From assembly GCA_035651455.1 (NCBI GenBank), contig DASRFR010000029.1:310001-374000 (forward strand): a DNA stretch of 64,000 bases, in the 5' to 3' direction. The translations under genes were made by a program, and so were the position numbers. Under the pieces are notes generated by a model. It did no database searches. It was not told the origin of the DNA and saw only the letters and a list, made by a program, of their open reading frames with translations. Shown one piece after another: positions 33,018-40,455 of the stretch (its first letter is position 1; each line of letters opens with the position of its first letter). Source of the DNA: DASRFR01 sp035651455. GTDB taxonomy: Bacteria > Acidobacteriota > Terriglobia > Terriglobales > Acidobacteriaceae.

Positions 33018-33206
33018 ATGGCACAGGTATGTGAAGTCTGCGGCAAGAAGCCGCTCACCGGTAACAACATCAGCCACGCCCACAACGTGAGCAAGCGGCG
33101 CTGGAATGTCAATTTGCGCCCAGTTCGCGCGAAGGTAGGCGGCGGCACTAAGCGCATGCGCGTCTGCACTTCCTGCCTGCGCAGCGGCAAAGTGGTCAAG
33201 GCCTAA
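33018..33206 (+). CDS. rpmB: 50S ribosomal protein L28
   Basis: A 62-aa L28 of the large ribosomal subunit: MAQVCEVCGKKPLTGNNISH, HNVSKRRWNVNLRPVRAKVG and the C-terminal RMRVCTSCLRSGKV. It keeps both CxxC pairs (CEVC and CTSC), the zinc-binding form. The ATG at 33018 has GGAGAAG five bases before it; the frame is open further upstream but without family likeness. Confidence 0.97.
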   Translation: MAQVCEVCGKKPLTGNNISHAHNVSKRRWNVNLRPVRAKVGGGTKRMRVCTSCLRSGKVVKA

Positions 33207-33238
33207 GCGCCGTACCCAAACTTCACCTCTGAGACACT

Positions 33239-33276
33239 GAAGCACAGAGAAGATACTCATCCTGTCCTTGTGCTTC
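33239..33276. terminator. hairpin between convergent rpmB and FKBP genes
   Basis: GAAGCACA (33239-33246) and TGTGCTTC (33269-33276) form a perfect 8-bp stem with a 22-base loop, midway between the two convergent stops. It has no U-tract on either side, so it is only a candidate bidirectional terminator. Confidence 0.35.
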
Positions 33277-33289
33277 TGTAGTCGAAGCG

Positions 33290-33733
33290 CTACTTTACTC
33301 CCAGCAGCTCCACATCGAAAATCAGCGTCGAGTTTGGGGGGATTACCGGTGGGTACCCGCTGGGCCCATAGGCCATGTCAGGCGGAATCCGTAACTGGCG
33401 TTTGCCGCCCACCTTCATGCCGGCGACACCCTCGTCCCAGCCCTTGATGACTTGGCCGGCGCCGAGCGTGAAATTAAACGGGCGTCCGGCGTCAACCGAA
33501 CTATCAAATTTCTTCCCGCTCGTCAGCCATCCGGTGTAGTGGACCGTGACCTTCTGTCCCTTTTCCGCGGTCGCACCGGTTCCCTGCTTGATATCCCAGT
33601 ACTCTAGCCCGCTTGGCAATTTTGTGGGTTCGCCCGTCACTTTAGTCGGCGCGCTGGTCGAACTCTTTTGGCCCAATGCCGCCATTCCGGCAACAGTGAC
33701 AAACATCATGAGCATGAACACATATTTGTGCAT
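33290..33733 (-). CDS. FKBP-type peptidyl-prolyl cis-trans isomerase, exported
   Basis: A 147-aa foldase with a signal peptide (MHKYVFMLMMFVTVAGMAAL|G) and a single FKBP domain (about 40-147). Active-site landmarks are VTVHYTGWLTSGKKFDSS, PFNFTLGAGQVIKGWDEGV, RQLRIPPDMAYG and FDVELLGV. It is expected to speed up proline isomerisation in periplasmic proteins. The length is normal for the one-domain class. The last residue is Lys after VELLGV. Confidence 0.94.
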   Translation of the reverse strand: MHKYVFMLMMFVTVAGMAALGQKSSTSAPTKVTGEPTKLPSGLEYWDIKQGTGATAEKGQKVTVHYTGWLTSGKKFDSSVDAGRPFNFTLGAGQVIKGWDEGVAGMKVGGKRQLRIPPDMAYGPSGYPPVIPPNSTLIFDVELLGVK

Positions 33734-33773
33734 CCGTTTTGCTCCTGGAAACGTTGTGTGGATTTCAGATTGC

Positions 33774-33854
33774 AGATTTTAGATTTCAACCCTGAAGCAG
33801 AACAGGAAGCGGTTGATTGAATTCAACAACGCCGCCAACTGGAATCTAAAATCT
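33774..33854. repeat. AT-rich inverted repeat upstream of the FKBP gene
   Basis: AGATTTTAGATT (33774-33785) and AATCTAAAATCT (33843-33854) are perfect 12-base inverted arms separated by 57 bases. The arms are much more AT-rich than the surroundings. The element fills most of the gap between ridA (ending at 33872) and the FKBP start. It could be a long-loop hairpin ending the rel-ridA transcript or a small mobile repeat. Confidence 0.5.
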
Positions 33855-33871
33855 TCAATCTAAAGCCGCTC

Positions 33872-34249
33872 CTACGCCAGCGCGATCACGTCAATCTCTA
33901 CCAGCACGTCCTTGGGCAACCTCGCGACTTCCACGGTAGAACGCGCCGGGGCGGCGGTTTGGAAGTACCTGCCGTACACCTCATTCATGGCGACAAAGTC
34001 ATTCATATTTTTTAAAAACACGGTAGATCGCACAACCTTGTCCAGGCTGGTCCCGGCGGCCTGAAGAATTCCCACTACATTCTTCAGCACCCGGTCGGTC
34101 TGGAAGCCGACATCACCCGACAACAACGTGTTTGTGACCGGATCGATCGCCACCTGTCCTGAGACAAAAACAAATCCATTCGCCTTGACTGCTTGCGAGT
34201 AAGGACCTATGGCCTTGGGTCCATCGCTTGTAGTGATCACTTCTTTCAT
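33872..34249 (-). CDS. ridA: RidA family enamine/imine deaminase
   Basis: A 125-aa RidA/YjgF protein that hydrolyses reactive enamines such as 2-aminoacrylate released by PLP enzymes. It has the PKAIGPYSQAVKANGFVFVSGQ start, the ADLKNM-like region FLKNMNDFVAMNEVY and the catalytic Arg in APARSTVEVARLPKDVLVEID. Two ATGs stand in tandem; the second (34249) is chosen because GGAGG is then about five bases upstream. The frame is open for 39 further codons into rel, without likeness. It follows rel by 13 bases and is probably cotranscribed with it. Confidence 0.93.
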   Translation of the reverse strand: MKEVITTSDGPKAIGPYSQAVKANGFVFVSGQVAIDPVTNTLLSGDVGFQTDRVLKNVVGILQAAGTSLDKVVRSTVFLKNMNDFVAMNEVYGRYFQTAAPARSTVEVARLPKDVLVEIDVIALA

Positions 34250-34262
34250 CATTCCTCCGAAC

Positions 34263-36470
34263 TCAGATCTTCTGCAATCTCTGCACGTCGTGGATGCCGG
34301 GGATCTTGCGCACGCCGTTGATGATGCTTTGCAGATGCTTAAGATCGGCAATGTCCAGCACGACATCAATATTGGCCTGCCCGTTCCCGGTGCGCGCCTC
34401 GATGTTGCGAATGTTGGTGTTGGTGTCGCTGATCACGGCCGTGATCTGCTTCAGCATCCCGGCGCGATCGTCACAGAATAATGTGAGCTTCACAGGATAG
34501 GCATTGGCCGGAGTATCCTTTTCATGTCCCCATTGCACATCGATACGGCGATCGGCTTCGTACATAAGGTTGGTGACGTTCGGACAGGTGACAGTGTGTA
34601 CCGCCACGCCCTTGCCCCGCGTCACATAGCCCACAATCGGCTCGCCTTTGATGGGATTACAACAACGCGCGCGATACACCAACAGATCGCCATGACCTTT
34701 GACGGAGATGGCGTTGCTGTCGCCCCCGAATACCCGTCGCACCACGTTGCTGAATGCGTTCGCCTCGGCGGCAACGCCTTCCGCTGCCGGCTGGGTGCCC
34801 GCCGGCACCATCCGCGCGAGCACACTACGCGCAGAATACTTACCGTATCCGATGCCTGCCATCAAGTCGTCAGGACGTCCCAAGCCGTAATCCGACGCGA
34901 TCTTTTGCAGGTCTTCTTCCTTGATTTCCTTAAGCGCGACCCTGTACTTGCGCGCTTCTTTCTCAATCAGCTTGCGCCCGATTTCAATCGCCCGCTCCCG
35001 CTGATGAACATTCAGCCAGTGCTTGATCTTGTTGCGCGAACGTGACGACTTGACCACCGCCAGCCAGTCGCGGCTCGGCTTGTGTCCCGGCTGCGTAAGG
35101 ATTTCCACGATATCTCCGCTGTGCAGCTTGTAACGCAGCGGCACCATGCGCCCGTTCACCTTCGCGCCAACGCAGCTATGCCCCACTTCGGTGTGAATGG
35201 AGTAGGCAAAATCAATCGGGGTGGAATCTCGTGGCAGGACCACCACCTTGCCCTTCGGCGTAAACGTGTACACCTCTTCGGGGTAAAGGTCAATTTTCAG
35301 GGTCGCAAGAAATTCGTTGGGATCGGAGACGTCGCGTTGCCATTCCACCACCTGCCGTAGCCACGCGAGCCGCTGCTCGTCTTTCGCGGAAACCGGCCCA
35401 TCTTTGTATTTCCAGTGAGCGGCAATTCCCTCTTCCGCCATCTTGTGCATCTCTTCGGTGCGGATCTGCACCTCGAACGTGTCTCCCTCCTCGGTAATGA
35501 CGGACGTATGCAGCGATTGATAAAAATTCGGCCGCGGCATGGCGATGAAGTCCTTGATCCTGCCCGGCACCGGCCGCCAGAGGTTGTGAATGATCCCCAA
35601 CACCGCGTAACAATCCTGCACTGAATTCGTAATCACCCGCATGGCGTAGAGGTCGTACACCTGGTCCACGCCTATTCTCTGCCGCTGAAGCTTCTTGTGC
35701 ACGCTATAAAGGCGCTTGGTGCGGCTCTCTACTTTCGCGGTGATGCCCGCCTCCTTCAGCTTGTCGCGCAGCAGCCCCTCCACCCGCGCCAGGAATTCCT
35801 CTCCTTGTTTGCGCCGCGATTCGATGGCCTCTTGCACCTGCTGGTACGAAATGGGGTCGAAGTAGCGGAACCCCAAATCCTCAAGCTCTCCGCGGATCTT
35901 GCCCATGCCCAGTCGATGCGCGATCGGGGCATAGATGTCCAGGGTCTCGCGCGCGATCTTATGCTGTCGATCCGCCGGGAGGTGCTCGAGGGTGCGCATG
36001 TTATGGAGTCGGTCGGCCAGCTTGATCAGCACAACCCGGATATCGTCGACCATGGCCAGCATCATCTTGCGCAGGTTTTCCGCCTGCTGTTCTTCACGAG
36101 AAGAGAAATCAATTGCGCTGATCTTGGTAACGCCTTCGACGATGTGTGCCACCTGCTCGCCAAACTCTTTGCGAATGTCGACAACCGTCACCGAGGTATC
36201 TTCGACCGAATCGTGCAACAGGCCGGCGGCGATGGAAATAGGATCCATCTTCATCTCGGCCAGCACGTGCGCTACTTCCAGTGGATGCACCAGGTACGGC
36301 TCGCCCGACGCGCGGCTCTGCCCCGCATGATGTTTATTGGAAAAGTCGTAGGCCCGCTTAACAATGGATAGATCGTCATTTGGCCGGTTCGTCCGCAGGA
36401 TTTTCATTAAATCCCGGAAGCGGGTGACGGTAAGGACACCGGTTGCGATCTGTTGGCGCAGAGTCGCCAT
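34263..36470 (-). CDS. rel: bifunctional (p)ppGpp synthetase/hydrolase (RelA/SpoT homologue)
   Basis: A 735-aa stringent-response enzyme. The N-terminal HD hydrolase domain is intact (HHAGQSRASGEPYLVHPLEVA; LLHDSVEDTSVTVVDI; about 50-200), and so is the synthetase domain (about 240-360, with GRIKDFIAMPRPNFYQSLHTS). TGS (about 400-460, VYTFTPKGKVVVLPRDSTPI), a zinc-finger-like region with CCNPIKGEPIVGYVTRGKG and a C-terminal ACT domain (about 655-730) follow. Both catalytic halves keep their key residues, so it should make and degrade (p)ppGpp. A TATAAT ends five bases before the ATG, with no ribosome binding site, suggesting a leaderless message. Confidence 0.95.
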   Translation of the reverse strand: MATLRQQIATGVLTVTRFRDLMKILRTNRPNDDLSIVKRAYDFSNKHHAGQSRASGEPYLVHPLEVAHVLAEMKMDPISIAAGLLHDSVEDTSVTVVDIRKEFGEQVAHIVEGVTKISAIDFSSREEQQAENLRKMMLAMVDDIRVVLIKLADRLHNMRTLEHLPADRQHKIARETLDIYAPIAHRLGMGKIRGELEDLGFRYFDPISYQQVQEAIESRRKQGEEFLARVEGLLRDKLKEAGITAKVESRTKRLYSVHKKLQRQRIGVDQVYDLYAMRVITNSVQDCYAVLGIIHNLWRPVPGRIKDFIAMPRPNFYQSLHTSVITEEGDTFEVQIRTEEMHKMAEEGIAAHWKYKDGPVSAKDEQRLAWLRQVVEWQRDVSDPNEFLATLKIDLYPEEVYTFTPKGKVVVLPRDSTPIDFAYSIHTEVGHSCVGAKVNGRMVPLRYKLHSGDIVEILTQPGHKPSRDWLAVVKSSRSRNKIKHWLNVHQRERAIEIGRKLIEKEARKYRVALKEIKEEDLQKIASDYGLGRPDDLMAGIGYGKYSARSVLARMVPAGTQPAAEGVAAEANAFSNVVRRVFGGDSNAISVKGHGDLLVYRARCCNPIKGEPIVGYVTRGKGVAVHTVTCPNVTNLMYEADRRIDVQWGHEKDTPANAYPVKLTLFCDDRAGMLKQITAVISDTNTNIRNIEARTGNGQANIDVVLDIADLKHLQSIINGVRKIPGIHDVQRLQKI

Positions 36471-36475
36471 AAAGG

Positions 36476-36481
36476 ATTATA
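36476..36481 (-). promoter_or_regulatory. -10 box abutting the rel start
   Basis: TATAAT on the minus strand, five bases before the rel ATG at 36470, so the first transcribed base would be at or next to the start codon. The region 36482-36697 shows nothing else I can support. Confidence 0.4.
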
Positions 36482-36697
36482 GCCCGAGAGGAAATAACAA
36501 TTTCCGGGAGCTTGGCCGCCTCAATCAGGGCCAACCGCTTGCTACGCGCCGCCCTTGGGGGCCTTCTTTCCTGATTATATGTCCACTGTTTGGAAAGCTA
36601 GGGCGCTGTAAGTAGCTGGGGTTGTTGTCGATAGGTGAGCATACGGGCGCGATCCGACCCGAATCTACTTGTCGCTTATCTGCTACATTTACTGGCC

Positions 36698-37603
36698 ATG
36701 GCTCCGGCGCAATCTCGAGTGTTGGTGAGCGGCTCATCAGGACCGCTGGGTATCGCCCTTGTGCCATCGCTCCGCCAAAAAGGGTATGAAGTCATGCGGC
36801 TGGTGCGGGGTCCTGCGCGAGGAGAGGATCAGATCAGTTGGGATCCCGCCAAGCCGCTCGCGCCGCCATCGGTGTCGGGATTTAGTGCCGTCGTCCATCT
36901 CGCGGGCGAAAGCATTGTCGGCCGCTGGACCGACGACAAAAAACGCAAGATACGAGACAGCCGCGTACAGGGTACGCGCAATCTCGCGCAAGCTTTAGCG
37001 GGCGCCAGCTCGCGACCGCGAATTTTCGTGACTTCCTCTGCCATCGGCTATTACGGCAATCGCGGTGATGAATTGCTGAGAGAAAACAGTTCCTCCGGCA
37101 ATGATTTTCTTTCCGGAGTATGCAGGGAGTGGGAGGGGTCGTCCGCGCCAGCGATCGACGTAGGTATCCGGACGGTTCACGTGCGCACTGGACTCGTGTT
37201 GAGCGCATCCGGCGGCGCCCTGGACAAGATGCTTCGTCCCTTTCGCCTCGGGCTCGGCGGCAACATCGGCAATGGCCGGCAGTGGTGGAGTTGGATTCAC
37301 ATTCAGGATTGGATCGGCGGCGTGAATCACGTCCTGCAAACCAATGAGCTTTCGGGTCCCGTGAATTTCGTGGCGCCCGGCCCGGTAACCAACGCCGAGT
37401 TCACCAGTACGTTGGCTTCCGTGCTCTGCCGCCCTGCCATCCTCCCCATGCCCGCCTTCGCCGCACGCCTGGTTTTCGGCCAAATGGCGGACGAGCTTTT
37501 GCTCGCCAGTCAAAAAGTCGAACCCGAGAAATTGCTCGCCAGTCATTACCGGTTCCAGTTCCCCGAGCTGAGGAACGCTTTACAAGACCTTCTTAAACGC
37601 TAG
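36698..37603 (+). CDS. TIGR01777-type SDR epimerase (SDR39U1-like)
   Basis: A 301-aa extended short-chain dehydrogenase of the TIGR01777/YfcH type. The NAD(P) loop is VLVSGSSGPLGIALVPSLRQ, followed by VVHLAGESIVGRWTDDKKRK and TSSAIGYYGNRGDE with the active-site Tyr. The family C-terminus MPAFAARLVFGQMADELLLAS is present. The substrate is unknown. The frame is open 21 codons upstream from a GTG at 36635, but the fold starts at the ATG at 36698. Confidence 0.88.
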   Translation: MAPAQSRVLVSGSSGPLGIALVPSLRQKGYEVMRLVRGPARGEDQISWDPAKPLAPPSVSGFSAVVHLAGESIVGRWTDDKKRKIRDSRVQGTRNLAQALAGASSRPRIFVTSSAIGYYGNRGDELLRENSSSGNDFLSGVCREWEGSSAPAIDVGIRTVHVRTGLVLSASGGALDKMLRPFRLGLGGNIGNGRQWWSWIHIQDWIGGVNHVLQTNELSGPVNFVAPGPVTNAEFTSTLASVLCRPAILPMPAFAARLVFGQMADELLLASQKVEPEKLLASHYRFQFPELRNALQDLLKR

Positions 37604-37633
37604 GCGTCGGCTTACGCCCACAATTACACGGCT

Positions 37634-37649
37634 TGTGATTCAGGTCACA
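37634..37649 (+). promoter_or_regulatory. CRP/FNR-type palindrome upstream of the Cys-rich genes
   Basis: TGTGA-TTCAGG-TCACA matches the CRP core consensus (TGTGA, six bases, TCACA) with both arms perfect. A weak -10 (GATACT, 37671-37676) would place the start at 37683 and the palindrome centre at -41.5, the classical activator position. No CRP/FNR gene is in the window. Confidence 0.5.
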
Positions 37650-37692
37650 GACCCCTATGTCATGGGCTGCGATACTTTGCTTTCAGCGAGCC

Positions 37693-38106
37693 ATGTCTCA
37701 TTGCCGCTCCATAACGAGGCATTACATTCTGTGCGTGGTTTTGACCTGTACGATCATTGTCTCCTTTGCCGGTCTTGGGCAGCTTGCGCGAGCCGATCTG
37801 CACCGCATGCCAGGCTCTCACGGATGCTGTCCGAAAACACATCGGGCAGTACGCTTCCCACACAAGCTTCAGGTGAACTCTGAGAGCCGCCCCTGCGAAG
37901 ACCATCGTTGCTGCGTAAGCCCCGGTCATGAACGAACGCCGGTACTGCCGTTGCGAACCGGCGCATTTGGCGATCATAACGGCGCTTCTACAGACAAGAG
38001 TGCTTTCTGCACGTGCACATCCAATGATCGGCGGGCAGTCGCACCTACCCGCGAAACCAGGGCTGGTCCCGACTACTACTTGTTGGCCGCAATTCTTCGC
38101 ATTTGA
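37693..38106 (+). CDS. small secreted Cys/His-containing protein
   Basis: A 137-aa exported protein with an N-terminal hydrophobic signal (YILCVVLTCTIIVSFAGLG, cleavage near LARA|DLH). The mature chain has clustered Cys and His: SHGCCPKTH, PCEDHRCCVSPGHE and FCTCTSN. These look like metal-binding clusters. The ATG at 37693 is preferred to one at 37657, because the latter lies only eight bases after the CRP-like palindrome. The next gene, also secreted and Cys-rich, starts 78 bases downstream on the same strand. No family was recognised; metal binding is inferred. Confidence 0.65.
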   Translation: MSHCRSITRHYILCVVLTCTIIVSFAGLGQLARADLHRMPGSHGCCPKTHRAVRFPHKLQVNSESRPCEDHRCCVSPGHERTPVLPLRTGAFGDHNGASTDKSAFCTCTSNDRRAVAPTRETRAGPDYYLLAAILRI

Positions 38107-38184
38107 TACTGCTGCTGCGCTACCAACCTCTGGCGTGGTTTAGTCTATTAACGGCTCAACGCAGTGCATCATAGGAGATCATTT

Positions 38185-38691
38185 ATGAAATCGATGCTTA
38201 TCACTCTGGTTCTTACTTTCTCGCTTTTTTCGCCGGCCCAGAACTCAACCCAGAACACTCCCGCCCCTATACCTAAGGCGGAAGCCATCAATCCGGCCGC
38301 GCCCGAGAAGCCAGCCTGCCAGCAAGGCAAAGGCTGTTGCCAGCATGAAACGGCAACTAAGAACGGACACGAATCAATGGCTTGTTGTGCCGGCAAGAAT
38401 GCAGTCACGAACTCCTGCTGCAGCGGCAAGGATATGCAGGCAAAGGGCTGCTGTGCTGGTAAAGATGCGAAGTCGTGCTGCGGCGCAAAGAACGCTAAAG
38501 CTTGCTGCGATAAAGGTGCGATGGCCTGCATGCGCGCTGCTATGAAGGATAAGTCCAGGCAGAAGACCGGCGATTGCTGCTCTTCTGGAGCGAGGTGTTG
38601 CGAAAAAGCTGACGCTGGTGAGCAAACTGCCATGGCGTGCTGCCACGGCACTCACGCTGACATGCCTGACGTCCAGCCTGCAACCCGGTAG
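38185..38691 (+). CDS. secreted protein with nine Cys-Cys pairs (metallothionein-like)
   Basis: A 168-aa exported protein: signal peptide (MKSMLITLVLTFSLFSPA|Q), a Pro/Ala-rich spacer to about residue 45, then about 110 residues with 20 Cys. Eighteen of these are in nine adjacent CC pairs spaced 8-15 residues apart in repeats of the form xCCxGKxAxx (for example CCAGKNAVTN, CCSGKDMQAKG, CCAGKDAKS). Met and His lie near the ends. AGGAG stands seven bases before the ATG. The composition suggests periplasmic or outer-surface binding of soft metals (Cu, Zn, Cd, Hg), but no family was recognised. A strong terminator follows. Confidence 0.75.
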   Translation: MKSMLITLVLTFSLFSPAQNSTQNTPAPIPKAEAINPAAPEKPACQQGKGCCQHETATKNGHESMACCAGKNAVTNSCCSGKDMQAKGCCAGKDAKSCCGAKNAKACCDKGAMACMRAAMKDKSRQKTGDCCSSGARCCEKADAGEQTAMACCHGTHADMPDVQPATR

Positions 38692-38713
38692 GCGTGAGTT
38701 CATTATATTAAGC

Positions 38714-38744
38714 AAAGCCCCGGCTCAGCACCGGGGCTTTTTTT
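38714..38744 (+). terminator. strong intrinsic terminator
   Basis: AAAGCCCCGG (38714-38723), a 7-base loop, CCGGGGCTTT (38731-38740), then four more T. It is a textbook rho-independent terminator ending the Cys-rich transcript, 23 bases after the stop. The stem could also stop gltX transcription from the other side, although that side lacks a good U-tract. Confidence 0.92.
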
Positions 38745-38770
38745 GTAACTGGATAGGAGGTCCGCCACCG

Positions 38771-40351
38771 TTATGCACTCTGCGGCTGTGAGCTGTGCAC
38801 TTTCCCGAAAGCCTGAACCCGCTCGCAAACGCTGAGCACGTGCCTAGGCAGAGGCAATCGGCTGCCCTCTTCGATGATCGGCACCACGCGGTCGAAATCC
38901 GGTCCCGAAGGCGCTCCGGTCACCACCACCCGTATGGGGTGGAACAGTTCTTTGCCCTTCGCGCCGCTTTCGGCCTTCACCTGGTTGATGATGTGCTTGA
39001 ATTCCTCGGCGGTCAGTTTCCCGGCGCTCGCCGATTCGTGCTCCAGAATCTTGAATGTGAATCGCGAAATGACGGCGTCGGTATGCGGCCAGCGCAATAC
39101 TTCCGCGTTTTCAGCCGACGTGATCACCGCCCGCGCATCATACCGAAACAGAAAACCAGCCTTTTCCGGCAACTGATCGAACCGGTCCACGTACGGAGCG
39201 AGCAGTTGCGTCACTTTGCCGAACCAATCAACAACCGCCTGGGGAGGATCCCATCCCTGCCGCTCCGATGACTGCACCCCCGTGGCCTCCGTGATTCCAC
39301 CGACTAGCGCTCGCTCGTAATACGGCAGCGCGAGTTTCTGAATGCGCTCAGGAGGCGCCTGCTTGATGTAGTGCCGGTTCAGCCAGTAGAGCTTCTCCAT
39401 GTCGAAGACCGCGGGAGACGGCGTCACCCGCTTCAGATCGAATTCGTTCGTCAACTCTTCGCGGGTGAAAATCTCTCGCGTACCGCCTGTAGGCGCCCAT
39501 CCCAGCAGTGCCAAGTAATTTAGAAGTGCTTCCGGAAGCACACCCATTTCGCGGAAATTCGCGATTGAGGTTGCACCGTGCCGTTTCGAAAGTCGCTCGC
39601 GGTCACTGCCCAGGATGGTCGACAAGTGCGCAAACTCCGGCACGGGCCACCCCAGCGCCTCATAGAGCGCCACTTGCTTCGGCGTGTTTGAGATGTGATC
39701 GTCGCCCCGGATCACGTGGGTGATTTTCATCAGCGCATCGTCGATTACCACGACGTAGTTGTAAACCGGCATGCCGCTCGACCTTAGGATGATGGGATCG
39801 CTCACCACTTCATTCGAAAATTCCACGTCGCCCCGCACGATGTCGTGAAAACGGATGGGGTGCTCGGGGATGCGAAGCCGGATCGCGCCCGTCTCGCCCG
39901 CAGCTCTCCGCCGCTTGGCCTCTGCAGGATCGATAGCCCGGCACTTCCCCGAATATACGATCTGCCGATGCTCTACTTGCGCCAGTTCCCGTTCCGCCTG
40001 CAATTCCTCTTCTGTGCAGAAACACAGGTAGGCTTTCCCGTCGTCGAGCAGGCGCTCAGCGTGGTGCCGGTAAATATCGAGCCGGTCCGATTGGCGGTAA
40101 GGGACGTACGGTCCACCCACATCCGGTCCCTCGGCCCAGTCGATTCCCATCCACTTCAAGTCGGCAACTAACTGGTCTTCGTACCGCGCCTCACTGCGAT
40201 CGACGTCCGTATCCTCGATGCGCAGCACCATGGTCCCGCCACTCTGGCGGGCAAACAGCCAGTTGAATAGCGCCGTGCGCGCGTTTCCGACGTGCAGTTG
40301 CCCGGTCGGCGACGGCGCAAAACGCACTCGCACATCCGATTTCGCGGTCAC
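38771..40351 (-). CDS. gltX: glutamyl-tRNA synthetase
   Basis: A 526-aa class I synthetase that charges tRNA-Glu. The HIGH-equivalent is PSPTGQLHVGNARTALFNWL (about 12-31), the central zinc-less region LCFCTEEELQAERE, and the KMSKS-equivalent is RLSKRHGATS (about 254). The C-terminal anticodon-binding part is complete (FHPIRVVVTGAPSGP). The start is a GTG at 40351 without a ribosome binding site; a TAACAT box lies six bases ahead. The length is slightly above the usual 470-490. Confidence 0.95.
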   Translation of the reverse strand: MTAKSDVRVRFAPSPTGQLHVGNARTALFNWLFARQSGGTMVLRIEDTDVDRSEARYEDQLVADLKWMGIDWAEGPDVGGPYVPYRQSDRLDIYRHHAERLLDDGKAYLCFCTEEELQAERELAQVEHRQIVYSGKCRAIDPAEAKRRRAAGETGAIRLRIPEHPIRFHDIVRGDVEFSNEVVSDPIILRSSGMPVYNYVVVIDDALMKITHVIRGDDHISNTPKQVALYEALGWPVPEFAHLSTILGSDRERLSKRHGATSIANFREMGVLPEALLNYLALLGWAPTGGTREIFTREELTNEFDLKRVTPSPAVFDMEKLYWLNRHYIKQAPPERIQKLALPYYERALVGGITEATGVQSSERQGWDPPQAVVDWFGKVTQLLAPYVDRFDQLPEKAGFLFRYDARAVITSAENAEVLRWPHTDAVISRFTFKILEHESASAGKLTAEEFKHIINQVKAESGAKGKELFHPIRVVVTGAPSGPDFDRVVPIIEEGSRLPLPRHVLSVCERVQAFGKVHSSQPQSA

Positions 40352-40357
40352 AGGAAG

Positions 40358-40363
40358 ATGTTA
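40358..40363 (-). promoter_or_regulatory. -10-like box abutting the gltX start
   Basis: TAACAT on the minus strand, six bases before the GTG. It matches the consensus at five of six positions and would give a leaderless message. No clear -35. Confidence 0.3.
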
Positions 40364-40455
40364 GCAGACATGCAGCGTGCCTGAGCGGTTGGGGCAAAAC
40401 CCGGGCAGAGGTTGATGTGCCGTGCGCTGCCGGATCGGCCAACCCCTGAACCACA

